Below, piece by piece: positions 1 to 11,766 of a stretch of 64,000 bases of DNA (positions are counted from its first letter, which is position 1; every line of letters starts with the position of its first letter). A program made the translations under genes and the position numbers. The stretch lies in NCBI GenBank assembly GCA_902623255.1, contig CACNSY010000001.1, forward strand, positions 143,463-207,462, in the 5' to 3' direction. The stretch is from an uncultured Alphaproteobacteria bacterium. Its GTDB lineage: Bacteria > Pseudomonadota > Alphaproteobacteria > HIMB59 > GCA-002718135. Under the pieces are notes generated by a model. The model saw only the letters and a list, made by a program, of their open reading frames with translations. It was not told the origin of the DNA and made no database searches.

Positions 1-1000
1 AAATGACTACATCTTCAGGCTCTAAATGTAAATGTTGATGAGAATTATAAGCTATTCTGAAAAGGGCAGATCTCTTTTCACCCTGACTACCAGTACAAAT
101 TATTACTAAATTTTCTCTTGGTATATAAGAAGCTTCATCTTCACTAATAAAAATTTCATCATCTGCAACATAGCCACATTTTCTTGCTACTTCGATATTT
201 TTTTTCATACTCCTTCCAACAAGAGCAACCTTTCTTTTATTTTTTTTTGCTGCTTGAATAATATTTTTCATTCTTGCAATATTTGAAGAAAAACAGGTAA
301 CAACAATTCTATTAGAAAATCTTGAAAATATACTTGTCAATTCATCCCTAACATCACTTTCAGATTCTGATTTACCAGGAACATTTGCGTTAGTAGAATC
401 ACCTATTAAGGCAAGTAATCCATCATTTCCTAATTTTTCAAATTTTTCTTTTGAAAATGAGTCTCCTAAAGTAGGTGAATGATCTATTTTCCAATCAGCA
501 GTATGAAGTAATGATCCATATGTTGTTTTAATTACTATTGCAGTTGGTTCAGGAATTGAGTGTGTAGTTGGAATAAAACTTATATCAAAATTATTGAGTA
601 TTAATTTCTTATCTAGATTTATCTCTTCTAAAGTAAACCCATCTACTTTATTGAATTCTTTTAACCTATTTTCGATAAGAAATTTTGCAAATTTACTTGC
701 ATATACAGGGCATTTAATTTTATTTGCTAAGAACGCAACAGCTCCTGCATGATCTTCATGACCATGGCTGATAATAATAGCCTCGAGATTATCTTCTAAA
801 CTTTCAATATGATCTATTTTTGGTACCAATAAATCTACACCAGGAAACTTTTCATCTGCAAATGAAAGACCTAAATCTATCATTATCCATTTTCCATCAC
901 ATCCATAAAGATAACAATTTGCACCTATTTCTCCAATACCCCCAAGAGATAAAAAGTGTAGTCCTTCATTAAAATCATTTAGTTGTAAATTATTACTCAT
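1..1000 (-). CDS. rnj: Ribonuclease J / metallo-beta-lactamase RNase (C-terminus truncated by window edge)
   Basis: Manual minus-strand translation from ATG at 1000: MSNNLQLNDFNEGLHFLSLGGIGEIGANCYLYGCDGKWIMIDLGLSF...IIISHGHEDHAGAV...; HxHxDH motif; start overlaps coaX stop (ATGAGTAA). Absent from the ORF track because it is open at the edge. Confidence 0.93.
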   Translation of the reverse strand, partial: MSNNLQLNDFNEGLHFLSLGGIGEIGANCYLYGCDGKWIMIDLGLSFADEKFPGVDLLVPKIDHIESLEDNLEAIIISHGHEDHAGAVAFLANKIKCPVYASKFAKFLIENRLKEFNKVDGFTLEEINLDKKLILNNFDISFIPTTHSIPEPTAIVIKTTYGSLLHTADWKIDHSPTLGDSFSKEKFEKLGNDGLLALIGDSTNANVPGKSESESDVRDELTSIFSRFSNRIVVTCFSSNIARMKNIIQAAKKNKRKVALVGRSMKKNIEVARKCGYVADDEIFISEDEASYIPRENLVIICTGSQGEKRSALFRIAYNSHQHLHLEPEDVVI

Positions 1001-1754
1001 AAAAATATTTGATACCGATCTCTTTTATTCCTTCTAATGTTAAATGTTCCATATATATAGGTTTATAAATAATTTTATCCCTAAATATTTTACCTAGACC
1101 ACCCGTAATATAGACTTTGGGCTTAAAATTATTCTCCTTAATAATTTGCTTTAATATGCCATTAACTGCATGCAAATAACCAAAATAGAAACCTGATTGA
1201 ATAGAAGAGGATGTATTATTATTAACAATTTTATTTGATTTTGAGATTTTTGAAGTTTTTATTAACTCAGCATTTTTTAAAAGTGTCTCCATTGAAAGAT
1301 TTATACCTGGAAAAATTAATCCACCTAAATATTGATTACTTTTAATGACATCAAAAGTAGTAGCTGTACCAAAGTCGACAATTATACAGTCTTTGATTTT
1401 ATTACTATATACATAGGCATAGTTTGCTATTCGATCACTTCCAATTTGATTTAAATTATAATTAATACTATTTCTAAATGGTATTTTTTTTGGATTAATT
1501 ACATAAAATTTGAATTTATTTTTTTGAAAAATATTTTTAAAAATTAAATTTAAAGAAGGTACAACAGAGGACAAGATACAAAGTCTATCTTTAAGATTAT
1601 TAATCAACTTTTTGTTAGAGTTAAAAAATTTATTTATTTCTTTTTGTGTAATATTAATTTTTTTTTCTGTTTTTAATCTAATAATTTTATTTAATTTATT
1701 TTTTTTATATAAACCTATAACTATATTAGTATTACCTGCATCTATAACAATCAT
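993..1754 (-). CDS. coaX: Type III pantothenate kinase
   Basis: MIVIDAGNTNIVIGLY N-terminus, DFGTATTFDVI, GGLIFPGI motifs; nuoN-birA-coaX-rnj order. Confidence 0.93.
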   Translation of the reverse strand: MIVIDAGNTNIVIGLYKKNKLNKIIRLKTEKKINITQKEINKFFNSNKKLINNLKDRLCILSSVVPSLNLIFKNIFQKNKFKFYVINPKKIPFRNSINYNLNQIGSDRIANYAYVYSNKIKDCIIVDFGTATTFDVIKSNQYLGGLIFPGINLSMETLLKNAELIKTSKISKSNKIVNNNTSSSIQSGFYFGYLHAVNGILKQIIKENNFKPKVYITGGLGKIFRDKIIYKPIYMEHLTLEGIKEIGIKYFYE

Positions 1755-2488
1755 TAAATTATTCTAGCATTATATATATTTTCATAATTAATATTATTTT
1801 TTAAAGTGATTGAACCATCTGGGTTAAGATTATGAAATATTCCTTGTTTTACATATTGTTCATCAATTTTTAAATTAATATTGCCTCCTAAATATAATAA
1901 TCTACTTTTATATTCATTCATAATTTTTTCGTGATTATTTAGTAGTTGTTTAAAATTGTTAAAATACTCTTCCATAATTTCATATACAAAATAAAAATTA
2001 TTAATTTCTTTATTGTATTTATTAATATTAGTTGTTGGATAATTTTCAATTTTTGGAGAAGATACTATATTAACTCCAAAACCAGTATTTATATATTTAT
2101 CACTTTTAATACTAAATATTTCAGAAATTATTCCAGAAATTTTTTCTTTATTAATTAAAATGTCATTTGGCCATTTAATTTGAGTTTTTACATTACAAAT
2201 ATTTTCAATCACAGAACAGATCATATTAGTAATAAAAGCATTATTTAAAAAATGATTTTCTATTGGCAATATATTTTTAGATAAAATAGAAATATAGACA
2301 TTATTTTTTGGACTTTCCCAAGTTGTTCCTCGTCTTCCAAATCCTTTTTTTTGTTCATTTGCCATCAAACATATATTTCTATTATCAATAAGTTTTTTAA
2401 CCTCTGACATTGTAGAATCTACACATTCAATAAAATGAAAATCAAAATTGTTTTTATCTAAAAGATTTTTAATTTTATCTAATGACAT
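1754..2488 (-). CDS. birA: Biotin--[acetyl-CoA-carboxylase] ligase, without N-terminal HTH
   Basis: GRRGTTWESP, IKWPNDILI, KISGIISE, TGFGVNI motifs. Confidence 0.92.
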   Translation of the reverse strand: MSLDKIKNLLDKNNFDFHFIECVDSTMSEVKKLIDNRNICLMANEQKKGFGRRGTTWESPKNNVYISILSKNILPIENHFLNNAFITNMICSVIENICNVKTQIKWPNDILINKEKISGIISEIFSIKSDKYINTGFGVNIVSSPKIENYPTTNINKYNKEINNFYFVYEIMEEYFNNFKQLLNNHEKIMNEYKSRLLYLGGNINLKIDEQYVKQGIFHNLNPDGSITLKNNINYENIYNARII

Positions 2489-2491
2489 TAA

Positions 2492-3928
2492 TCAAATTGT
2501 CAAACTTGCTGATATATTAATCAATAAAGATGGATAAAATATAAAACAAATAATTAAAAACAAACTTAAGAACAGAATAATTTTTGATTGAAAAGAAATT
2601 TTAAAATTAATTATTCCTTCACTTTTACTTTCATCAAAATACATTATCTTAATAATTCTTAAATAATAAAAAGCAGAAATAACACTGGCTAGGACACCAA
2701 GAACTGAAAGTACATATAATTCTTGTTCAATTGCAGCAATGAAAACATAAAACTTTCCAAAAAATCCTATAAATGGAGGGATGCCAGCCATAGATAGCAT
2801 TATTATTGAAATAGAAAGACTTACGATTGGATTACTTTTACTTAACCCTTTTAAATCACTTATATTAATTAAATATTCATTTTTAACTTTTAATGAAAGT
2901 AAAATAGCAAAAATAGCAACATTCATTATCATGTATGAAAACATATAAATTGATGCTGCTTTAATTCCATCATCATTTGCGGCAACTAAAGCTATTAATA
3001 TATAACCTATATGTCCAATAGAACTATAAGCTAATAATCTTTTAATATTTGACTGTGCTATAGCCGCTATAGCTCCAAGAAACATTGAGGCTATTGATAA
3101 AAATAAAATTATTTGACTCCATTCTAAGTAAAAATTTTCAAATGGAACTAAGCAAAAACGATAAATTAAAGCTACTGCAGCAATCTTAGGTACAATAGCA
3201 AAAAAACCTGTAATTGAATTTGGGGCTCCTTCATAAACATCGGGAGTCCACATATGGAAAGGTACGGCTGAAACCTTAAAAGCCAAGCCTACCATCACAA
3301 ATACAAGCCCAAATATTAGACCTAAATTTAAATTATCGTATTTTGATAAATAGAAACTTATATCATCAAAATTCATTGAACCGCTAAATCCATAAATTAA
3401 AGAGAAACCATACAAAAGTATACCCGAAGATAATGCCCCTAAAATAAAGTATTTTACTCCTGACTCAGCTGATGAAATTGAATCTCTTTTTATTGCTGCA
3501 GCAACATAGAGAGATAAACTTTGTAGTTCTATTGCTAGATACATAGACATAAGATTATTTGAAGCAATCATTAACATCATCCCAAGTGTTGAAAATAAAA
3601 ATAAAACAGGAATTTCAAAATTTTTAAGCTTTATGCCTAAGAAATAATCTTTAGAAATGATGATACTAGCTATAGATCCTAATAGAGCTAAAATTTTAAA
3701 AAAATTTATAAAAGAAGAGTGGCTAAATAAACTTTTATAATTTGCAAAATTTGATTCACTATCATTGTAAACAAGCAAAATGGTTAATAATAAAACGAAA
3801 ACTGCTAGATTGGAAGTTTGCCTAAATGCATTCTTTTTTAAAAAAAGGCCAAAAAGTAAACAAACAAAAGAGGAGCATGCTAAAAAAATTTCGGGTATAA
3901 AAAAAATATTGTAAATATTATTTAGCAT
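2492..3928 (-). CDS. nuoN: NADH-quinone oxidoreductase subunit N
   Basis: Hydrophobic antiporter-like subunit; last gene of nuo operon. Confidence 0.95.
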   Translation of the reverse strand: MLNNIYNIFFIPEIFLACSSFVCLLFGLFLKKNAFRQTSNLAVFVLLLTILLVYNDSESNFANYKSLFSHSSFINFFKILALLGSIASIIISKDYFLGIKLKNFEIPVLFLFSTLGMMLMIASNNLMSMYLAIELQSLSLYVAAAIKRDSISSAESGVKYFILGALSSGILLYGFSLIYGFSGSMNFDDISFYLSKYDNLNLGLIFGLVFVMVGLAFKVSAVPFHMWTPDVYEGAPNSITGFFAIVPKIAAVALIYRFCLVPFENFYLEWSQIILFLSIASMFLGAIAAIAQSNIKRLLAYSSIGHIGYILIALVAANDDGIKAASIYMFSYMIMNVAIFAILLSLKVKNEYLINISDLKGLSKSNPIVSLSISIIMLSMAGIPPFIGFFGKFYVFIAAIEQELYVLSVLGVLASVISAFYYLRIIKIMYFDESKSEGIINFKISFQSKIILFLSLFLIICFIFYPSLLINISASLTI

Positions 3929-5402
3929 TGGCTATTTCATAATTTGTTATAATTAGTTCAAGTGATAATCTCATAGGATCTAAAAATAGATTTGGAAATA
4001 TACCTAGTAATATTACTGAAATTGCTAAAGGAATTAATATGATTTTCTCTCTTGTGTTTATATCTAAAATATCTGCAAGTTTATTATTAGTTATGGTGCC
4101 AAAAATAATTCTTTTATAAAGGTATAGCATGTAAATAGCGGATAATATTATTCCAAAAGCCGCGCCAATAACAACGTAACTTGAAACTTTAAATGCGCCA
4201 ACAATAACTAAAAACTCTCCAATAAAACCACTAGTCCCAGGTAATCCAACTGATCCCAGCATAAAAATCATGAATACTGTTGCATAAAGTGGCATTCTTT
4301 GAACTAATCCTCCGTAAAATTCAATTTCTCTAGTATGCATTCGATCATAAATAACACCAACACATAAAAATAAAGCTGCTGAGACTAGTCCATGACTAAT
4401 CATTTGCATCATTGCTCCTTCTAAACCTTGTTGATTAACTAAAAAAATTCCAATTGTTACAATTCCCATATGAGCAACGGATGAATATGCAATTAGTTTT
4501 TTTATATCAGTTTGTGCTAGTGCCACTAACGAAGTGTATACTATAGCAACTATACTTAATGTCATAATTAAAGGAATAAAAAACTCTGTTGCTTCTGGAA
4601 GCATGCCTAAAGAGAAACGGATAAAACCATATCCGCCCATTTTTAAAAGTACTCCGGCTAAAATAACAGATCCAGCCGTTGGAGCTTCAACATGGGCATC
4701 GGGCAACCATGTATGAAAAGGCCACATAGGAATTTTAACTGCAAAGGAAGCAAAGAAGGCAAGCCAAAGAAACAACTGAGTATTATAGGAAAAATAATTA
4801 CCTTGTAAGAACTCAATACTCATTGAACTTGTATTTCTATACATCACAATAATAGCAATCAACATGAGTACTGAACCCAAAAGAGTGTAGAGAAAGAATT
4901 TAAAAGAAGCATAGATTCTTCTATTGCCTCCCCATATACCTATGATTAGATACATTGGTATTAATACTGCTTCAAAAAAAATATAAAATAAAAGTATGTC
5001 TATAGAAGCAAACATTCCAATCATTACAGTCTCTAAAAATAAAAAAGAAAGCATGTATTCCTTGACTCTTTTTTTAATATTATTCCAACTAGCTAAAATA
5101 CAAAGTGGGGTCAAAAATGTACTTAATAAAATCATAAAAAGTGAAATACCGTCAACTCCAACATGGTAGAAGAAATTAAAATCATCAAACCATCTAAATT
5201 TTTCTTCATATTGATAAGACGGATTGGAATAATCAAATTGTAGCCAGAGTATTAAACTTAAAATAAATGTTCCTAACGTTGTTAGCAAAGCAGCCCATTT
5301 AATATTAATTGATGTTAATTCATCTTCTTTAATAAAAAGAATAATTAAAGCACCAATTAAAGGTAAAAAAATTATTACTGATACTAACGGCCAGTCAATC
5401 AT
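3918..5402 (-). CDS. nuoM: NADH-quinone oxidoreductase subunit M
   Basis: Antiporter-like motifs, FHTWLPDAHVEAPTAGSVILAG. Confidence 0.96.
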   Translation of the reverse strand: MIDWPLVSVIIFLPLIGALIILFIKEDELTSINIKWAALLTTLGTFILSLILWLQFDYSNPSYQYEEKFRWFDDFNFFYHVGVDGISLFMILLSTFLTPLCILASWNNIKKRVKEYMLSFLFLETVMIGMFASIDILLFYIFFEAVLIPMYLIIGIWGGNRRIYASFKFFLYTLLGSVLMLIAIIVMYRNTSSMSIEFLQGNYFSYNTQLFLWLAFFASFAVKIPMWPFHTWLPDAHVEAPTAGSVILAGVLLKMGGYGFIRFSLGMLPEATEFFIPLIMTLSIVAIVYTSLVALAQTDIKKLIAYSSVAHMGIVTIGIFLVNQQGLEGAMMQMISHGLVSAALFLCVGVIYDRMHTREIEFYGGLVQRMPLYATVFMIFMLGSVGLPGTSGFIGEFLVIVGAFKVSSYVVIGAAFGIILSAIYMLYLYKRIIFGTITNNKLADILDINTREKIILIPLAISVILLGIFPNLFLDPMRLSLELIITNYEIANAK

Positions 5403-7310
5403 TTAGTAATATAAAAACCATGTTAAAATTATTACTAAGCCACCAAGCATAGCAAAAGCATAATGAAACAAATACCCTGATTGAAATAAACTTACATAAG
5501 ATGAAGATTTTGAAATAATCCAGGAGACCCCGTTTGGTCCTAAACCATCAATAGTTTTTTCATCCCCTCTTTTCCAGAAAAAGTTTGCTAATTTGAAGAA
5601 AGTTAAAACAAATACTTTATGATATAGCTCATCCACATACCATTTATTTTTAGAAAGAGAATATAAAGGATCTAAATTATAGGAAAGATTTTTTGCTCTG
5701 TTTAAATTATTTGAATATATCAACACACAGACAAGAATTCCAACTGCAACAGCAGACTTTGATATTAATGATTGTGTAAAAGGAAGATATTTATGAGAAC
5801 TTTCTGTTAATAATATAGCATTATCCCAAAATTCTTTTTTATAATATCCAATAAAATAATCAGCAAAGAATATTCCAGAAAAAATAGAACCAATTGCAAG
5901 AATAAATAATGGAGCTGTCATTACTAAAGGTGACTCATGGGCGTGATCATATGTTTTATTATTTGATCTATTTTCACCATGAAATGTTAGGAATAATAAT
6001 CTCCATGAATAAAAAGCAGTAAGTAAAGCAGTTAAAATACCTACTAAATATGCAAAGTATGCTATTCCATTTGAAGCATAGAAAGCATTTTCTAAAATAC
6101 TTTCTTTTGAATAGTAACCAGATAGATATGGGAAACCAATAATTGCAAGAGACCCAATCCACATCATTGAGGCAGTAAAAGGTATTTTTTTGAAAAGCCC
6201 CCCCATTTTTCTCATATCCTGTTCATGATGCATTGCGTGAATTACAGAACCTGCAGAAAGAAATAGAAGAGCTTTAAAAAATGCATGAGTTGTTAAGTGA
6301 AATATTGATGCATTATAAGCTCCTACACCTGCTGCAAAAAACATATATCCCAATTGACTGCATGTTGAATATGCAATGACTCGTTTAATATCATTTTGCG
6401 TTAAGGCGATAGAGGCAGCAAAAATAGCTGTGGCTGCACCAATAAAAGTAATAAATAAATTAGTAAATGTCGCAAACTCATAAAGAGGACTCATTCTTGC
6501 AACTAAAAATACACCAGCAGTTACCATTGTTGCAGCATGTATTAGTGCAGATACAGGAGTAGGTCCCTCCATGGCATCTGGCAACCATGTGTGCAAACCT
6601 AATTGAGCTGATTTGCCCATTGCACCTATGAATAAAAGAAAACATAAAAAATCTAAAGTTGGAAAACTGAATGAAAGGAATTGAATTTGATGCTCACTAA
6701 ATCGATCCACTTGTGAAAATATACTGTCGAAACTTATAGTGCCAAAAATATAAAAAATTCCTGCAATTCCAATTGCGTATCCAAAATCTCCAACTCTGTT
6801 TACAACAAATGCTTTTATGGCAGCTTTATTTGCTGAATCTTTATGGTGCCAAAAACCAATTAATAAATATGAGGCTAGCCCAACACCTTCCCAACCAAAG
6901 AACATTTGCAGCAAGTTATTACTTGATACAAGAACAAGCATAAAAAAAGTAAATAAGCTTAGATAACCCATAAATCTTATTTTTGATGGATCTTCTTCCA
7001 TATAGCCTATTGAATATAAATGAACACAAGCAGAAACAGTTGTAACCACAATGAACATCACAGCAGTTAAAGTGTCTAATCTAATTGACCAATCGACAAT
7101 AAAGTTTCCAGAAGTGATCCAGTTAAGAATAAAAATTATTTCAGTTTCCTTATTATTAATAAACTGAATGAATATTATCCAAGAAAATAAAGTACAAAGA
7201 AAAAGGATTGAAGTTGTTGATATTTGATAAACCTTATAGTTAAACTTTTTACCGAGTAAAAAACAAAAAAGAAAACCAAGTAGAGGTAAAAATATAATTG
7301 AGATTGCCAT
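5403..7310 (-). CDS. nuoL: NADH-quinone oxidoreductase subunit L
   Basis: GWEGVGLASYLLIGFW, LHTWLPDAMEGPTPVSALIHAATMVTAGVFL. Confidence 0.97.
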   Translation of the reverse strand: MAISIIFLPLLGFLFCFLLGKKFNYKVYQISTTSILFLCTLFSWIIFIQFINNKETEIIFILNWITSGNFIVDWSIRLDTLTAVMFIVVTTVSACVHLYSIGYMEEDPSKIRFMGYLSLFTFFMLVLVSSNNLLQMFFGWEGVGLASYLLIGFWHHKDSANKAAIKAFVVNRVGDFGYAIGIAGIFYIFGTISFDSIFSQVDRFSEHQIQFLSFSFPTLDFLCFLLFIGAMGKSAQLGLHTWLPDAMEGPTPVSALIHAATMVTAGVFLVARMSPLYEFATFTNLFITFIGAATAIFAASIALTQNDIKRVIAYSTCSQLGYMFFAAGVGAYNASIFHLTTHAFFKALLFLSAGSVIHAMHHEQDMRKMGGLFKKIPFTASMMWIGSLAIIGFPYLSGYYSKESILENAFYASNGIAYFAYLVGILTALLTAFYSWRLLFLTFHGENRSNNKTYDHAHESPLVMTAPLFILAIGSIFSGIFFADYFIGYYKKEFWDNAILLTESSHKYLPFTQSLISKSAVAVGILVCVLIYSNNLNRAKNLSYNLDPLYSLSKNKWYVDELYHKVFVLTFFKLANFFWKRGDEKTIDGLGPNGVSWIISKSSSYVSLFQSGYLFHYAFAMLGGLVIILTWFLYY

Positions 7311-7313
7311 CTA

Positions 7314-7619
7314 CTATCCCTTAAGCTGATTAATTTTATTTACTTCTATTGATCCTAAATTTCTAAAAAATACTACAAGAATGGCGAGTCCAATTGCTGC
7401 TTCAGCGGCTGCAACAGTTAGTGTAAGCATTGCGAAGATTTGTCCTGAGATATCATTAATATACGCTGAGAAAGCAATAAAATTAATATTTACTGATAAC
7501 AAGATGAGTTCTATAGACATTAAAATTATAATTAAATTTTTCTTATTTAAAAATATTCCTAAAACACCTAAGGTAAAAATAATTGCGCCGAGAAAAAGAT
7601 AGTGTTCAAGAGTAATCAT
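7314..7619 (-). CDS. nuoK: NADH-quinone oxidoreductase subunit K
   Basis: 101 aa, [27 protein letters not shown]. Confidence 0.96.
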   Translation of the reverse strand: MITLEHYLFLGAIIFTLGVLGIFLNKKNLIIILMSIELILLSVNINFIAFSAYINDISGQIFAMLTLTVAAAEAAIGLAILVVFFRNLGSIEVNKINQLKG

Positions 7620-7622
7620 TAA

Positions 7623-8234
7623 TTAAATTCCTTCGCCTATTTTTACTTTTTTCTTTTCTATAGCTGTTGATGCATCAACTGTATTTTGAGAATCTATATT
7701 TTGCCTTTTAACACCACCTTTATCTCTTAATGTAAGTGTAATAGAGCCAATCATTGCAACTAATAAAATTATCCCACATATTTGAAATAAATAAAAATAT
7801 TCAGTGTAGAGTATTTGCCCAATCATTTTTGTATTTTCCACTTCATTAACTATAGGTTGTAGTGGTGTTTGATTGTTATAAATATTAGACGATCTATCTG
7901 TTAAAAAAAGTATTCCAAGTTCAATTACTAGAACTATCCCTAATAATGCTCCAAAAGGTAAATATTGCAAAAAACCTTCTCTCAACTTTACAAAATTTAT
8001 ATCAAGCATCATTACAACAAATAGAAAAAGGACGGCAACAGCTCCAACATATACAACGACAAGGATCATTGCCAAAAATTCAGCACCTAATAAAACAAAG
8101 AGTCCTGATGCGTTAACAAAGCTTAAAATTAAGAACAAAACTGAATGAACTGGATTTTTTGCACTTATAACCATAAGAGCAGAAAGAACTGCAACAGATG
8201 AAAAAAGATAAAATGTTAATGAATAAAGAACCAT
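7623..8234 (-). CDS. nuoJ: NADH-quinone oxidoreductase subunit J
   Basis: NPVHSVLFLILSFVNASGLFVLLGAEFLAMILVVVYVGAVAVLFLFVVMML. Confidence 0.96.
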   Translation of the reverse strand: MVLYSLTFYLFSSVAVLSALMVISAKNPVHSVLFLILSFVNASGLFVLLGAEFLAMILVVVYVGAVAVLFLFVVMMLDINFVKLREGFLQYLPFGALLGIVLVIELGILFLTDRSSNIYNNQTPLQPIVNEVENTKMIGQILYTEYFYLFQICGIILLVAMIGSITLTLRDKGGVKRQNIDSQNTVDASTAIEKKKVKIGEGI

Positions 8235-8236
8235 TC

Positions 8237-8737
8237 TTATCTATATTTTCTATCGAGATGAATATTTTGAGCAATTTCTTGCTCCCATCTATCTCCATTT
8301 TCTAAAAGTTTATCTTTATTATAAATTAATTCTTCTCTTGTTTCAGTGGCAAATTCAAAATTTGGTCCTTCTACTATCGCATCAACTGGGCAAGATTCTT
8401 GACATAAACCACAGTAAATACATTTAGTCATATCTATATCATATCTTGTTGTTCTTCTGCTTCCATCCTCTCTTGGCTCTGCTTCAATTGTAATTGCCTG
8501 AGCAGGACATACTGCTTCACAAAGTTTACATGCGATACATCTCTCTTCCCCACTTGGATATCTTCTCAAAGCATGCTCACCTCTAAAACGTGGGCTTAAT
8601 GGACCTTTTTCGTGAGGATAATTTATTGTAACTTTTGATTTAAATATGTATTTAAAAGTTAAAAATAGTCCTTGAAATAATTCAAATAAAGTAAAAGATT
8701 TAATTAATTTATACATATTAATTTGGCAGCATGTCAA
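8237..8737 (-). CDS. nuoI: NADH-quinone oxidoreductase subunit I (2x[4Fe-4S])
   Basis: [16 protein letters not shown] and [16 protein letters not shown] motifs. Confidence 0.97.
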   Translation of the reverse strand: MTCCQINMYKLIKSFTLFELFQGLFLTFKYIFKSKVTINYPHEKGPLSPRFRGEHALRRYPSGEERCIACKLCEAVCPAQAITIEAEPREDGSRRTTRYDIDMTKCIYCGLCQESCPVDAIVEGPNFEFATETREELIYNKDKLLENGDRWEQEIAQNIHLDRKYR

Positions 8738-9719
8738 AATATACTAAAAAACCAGAAGTTGCCACAACCCAAAACAAAGAAAACGGTAGAAAAACTTTCC
8801 ATCCAAGTCTCATTAACTGATCATATCTATATCTTGGGAAAGTTCCTCTAACCCAAATAAATAAAAATAATATAAATATTATTTTTACAGTAAACCAGAT
8901 TACTCCAGGAACAACATTTAATGGGTATACATCAAATGGAGGAAGCCATCCGCCTAAAAAAAGAATGACAGTCATAGAAGACATTAAAATCATACTCGCG
9001 TATTCACCTAAAAAAAATAATACAAATGAAGCAGATGAATATTCAGTAAAAAATCCTGCAACAAGTGTTGATTCATCTTCAGGAAGATCAAAAGGTAATC
9101 TATTTGTTTCAGCTAATGCAGAAATAAAAAAAATAATAAACATAGGTAATAATGGAATTGCAAACCATACAGTCTGCTGAGCTAAAACTATCTTTGATAA
9201 ATTTAAAGAACCTACACATAATAATACTGTAATAATTACAAATCCAATAGATACTTCATATGAAACCATTTGAGCAGCTGATCTTAATGCTCCTAGAAAA
9301 GGATATTGAGAGTTACTAGCCCATCCAGCCATTATTATTCCGTATACTCCAAGAGATGATACTGCAAACAGATACATGATACCTACGTTAATATCAGAGA
9401 CTACCCATCCTGGAGCAAAAGGTATTACTGCCCAACCTGCTAAGCTAAGTACCATTGTTATTATGGGTGCTAAAATAAAAACAATTTTATTTGATCCACT
9501 AGGTATAATATTTTCTTTAGTAATAAGTTTTAATGCATCAGCAAAGCTTTGTAATATACCAAAAGGCCCTACTATATTTGGACCTCTTCTTAATTGAATT
9601 AATGCTAAAACTTTTCTTTCAGCATAAACTAAAAAAGCTACAGATATTAAAACTGGCACAACAACAGCAAGTATTTGGGCAATTATTATTAACCCTGTAA
9701 TTAATATATCATAAGTCAT
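8718..9719 (-). CDS. nuoH: NADH-quinone oxidoreductase subunit H
   Basis: [50 protein letters not shown]. Confidence 0.97.
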   Translation of the reverse strand: MTYDILITGLIIIAQILAVVVPVLISVAFLVYAERKVLALIQLRRGPNIVGPFGILQSFADALKLITKENIIPSGSNKIVFILAPIITMVLSLAGWAVIPFAPGWVVSDINVGIMYLFAVSSLGVYGIIMAGWASNSQYPFLGALRSAAQMVSYEVSIGFVIITVLLCVGSLNLSKIVLAQQTVWFAIPLLPMFIIFFISALAETNRLPFDLPEDESTLVAGFFTEYSSASFVLFFLGEYASMILMSSMTVILFLGGWLPPFDVYPLNVVPGVIWFTVKIIFILFLFIWVRGTFPRYRYDQLMRLGWKVFLPFSLFWVVATSGFLVYFDMLPN

Positions 9720-9726
9720 CTAATTA

Positions 9727-11766
9727 TTATGCTGCCTTATTTAAAATATCTTTAGTACATTTTGCCATTGTTTCAGAAGATCTAGAAATAGAATCATTCA
9801 TATAAAAATTTTCAATGTTATATTTAATTTTAATATTCTCAATTTTATTATTTTTAGCAAAAGTTATTTCACCAATAGAATTAACTTCATTTAAGAGAGC
9901 AAATTGACCATAGGTACTTGTAAGCTCATTTCGAAGCTCCCCAAGATTATTAAAATTTAAATTTTTTTCAAATAAGTCACTTAAAACTCTAAAAATTTTC
10001 CACTCCTCTTTTGCTTCACCTATTGGATTATGACACTTAGTTGTTTGAATAACTCTACCTTCTATATTCATATATGTAGAACTTTTCTCAGTATATGCAG
10101 GGGTTGGTAAAATTATATCCGCTATAGATGCTGAAACATCTCCATGATGACCAAGATAAACAACAAAAGCATTTTCAAATGTTGAAAAATTTATCTCATC
10201 TAACCCCATTAAGAAAACTACAGGCTTTGTTTTATCAATATGTTTTTTTAATTGTTTATTGTAATCATTATCAAATTTTTTATTATAAAATTTCAAATCT
10301 AATGCTCCTACTCTAGAAATATCTTGGTTAAGAATATTTAACGGATTTGTATTTTTATTTTTTTGAATTTTTTTCGCAATTAATCCTGCAGTTTCTAATA
10401 TTTTTTTACCATGATCATTATTTATTGCTGAAGTACCAAGTATTATAAGTGGGTTTTTTGCAGATTTTAAAACTTTATTGAACTCAGATTTATTATTAGA
10501 TAATTTATTAAGGTAATCTAAAGAATCAGATAAATGATGATAATCGTAAGTAAGATCTAATTTAGGACCTATAAGACCAATTTTGCAGTTATTTTCAATA
10601 TATGCCTTTCTAATTCTAGCGTTTAGTACCGCTGCTTCCCATCTAGGGTTTGATCCAATTAAAAGAATAGTATCAGCCTTTTCAATTTCTTGAATTGTTG
10701 AATTAAATTTATAACTTGAAGATGAATTATCGATAATTTGTGTATTATCAAATCTGCAATCATAGTTTTTTGATTTTAGTGAATTACTAAATTTTTGTGC
10801 AGAATATAAAGTTTCAATATCGGTAAACTTACCAGATAGGAATACAGTATTTTCTTTACCTCTTTTTGTAATTTCTTTTTTTATTAATTCAAATGCATTA
10901 TCCCATGAAGATTTTTGGAGTTTTTTATTTGATTTAGAATATACATTATCCAATCTTTGACTTGAGAGTCCGTCAACTGCAAATCTAGATTTATCACTTA
11001 TCCATTCTTCATTGGTTTCTTCATTTATTCTAGGAAGAGCTCTTAAAACTTTTTTTCCTCTTGTATCAATCCTTATACTTGAACCTATACCATCGAACAC
11101 ATCAAATGTTTCTGTCTTGGTTAGCTCCCATGGTCTAGATTTAAATGCATATGGTTTACTTGTTAAAGCACCTACGGGGCATAAATCAATTACATTTCCA
11201 GATAATTCTGACTCAATAGTTTTTTCTAAGTACGTCGTGATCTCAGCATTTTCACCTCTGCCAAGTAAGCCTATATCATCAACACCCGCAACTTCTGTAG
11301 AAAACCTTACGCATCTTGTACAATGTATACATCTTGTCATAATTGTTTTGACAAGTGGTCCCATATTTTTATTTTGAACTGCTCTTTTGTTTTCTTCATA
11401 TCTAGTTTTATCAAAACCATAATACATCGCTTGATCTTGAAGATCACATTCTCCTCCTTGATCACAAATAGGGCAATCCAATGGATGATTAATGAGAAGA
11501 AACTCCATTACACCTTTTCGAGCTTTTTTAACTGTTTCTGTTTTTGTTTTTATAACCATTCCATCTGCTGCTGGCATGGCACATGATGCAATAGGTTTTG
11601 GAGCTTTTTCCATTTCTACTAAACACATTCTACAATTTCCTGCTATTGAGAGTTTTTCATGATAACAAAATCTTGGAATTTCTGTTCCTGCTTGTTCACA
11701 AGCTTGCATTACGGTCATGCCGTTTTCAAATTCGTATTCTTTATTATCAATTGTTATCTTTGGCAC
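9727..11766 (-). CDS. nuoG: NADH-quinone oxidoreductase subunit G
   Basis: 2Fe-2S and 4Fe-4S ligands, CRMCLVEMEKAPKP, CPICDQGGECDLQDQ. Confidence 0.96.
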   Translation of the reverse strand: MPKITIDNKEYEFENGMTVMQACEQAGTEIPRFCYHEKLSIAGNCRMCLVEMEKAPKPIASCAMPAADGMVIKTKTETVKKARKGVMEFLLINHPLDCPICDQGGECDLQDQAMYYGFDKTRYEENKRAVQNKNMGPLVKTIMTRCIHCTRCVRFSTEVAGVDDIGLLGRGENAEITTYLEKTIESELSGNVIDLCPVGALTSKPYAFKSRPWELTKTETFDVFDGIGSSIRIDTRGKKVLRALPRINEETNEEWISDKSRFAVDGLSSQRLDNVYSKSNKKLQKSSWDNAFELIKKEITKRGKENTVFLSGKFTDIETLYSAQKFSNSLKSKNYDCRFDNTQIIDNSSSSYKFNSTIQEIEKADTILLIGSNPRWEAAVLNARIRKAYIENNCKIGLIGPKLDLTYDYHHLSDSLDYLNKLSNNKSEFNKVLKSAKNPLIILGTSAINNDHGKKILETAGLIAKKIQKNKNTNPLNILNQDISRVGALDLKFYNKKFDNDYNKQLKKHIDKTKPVVFLMGLDEINFSTFENAFVVYLGHHGDVSASIADIILPTPAYTEKSSTYMNIEGRVIQTTKCHNPIGEAKEEWKIFRVLSDLFEKNLNFNNLGELRNELTSTYGQFALLNEVNSIGEITFAKNNKIENIKIKYNIENFYMNDSISRSSETMAKCTKDILNKAA

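Noticed and set aside
8113-8298. Minus-strand 61-aa ORF between nuoJ and nuoI
   Set aside because: Out-of-frame overlap with nuoJ and nuoI, low-complexity translation.
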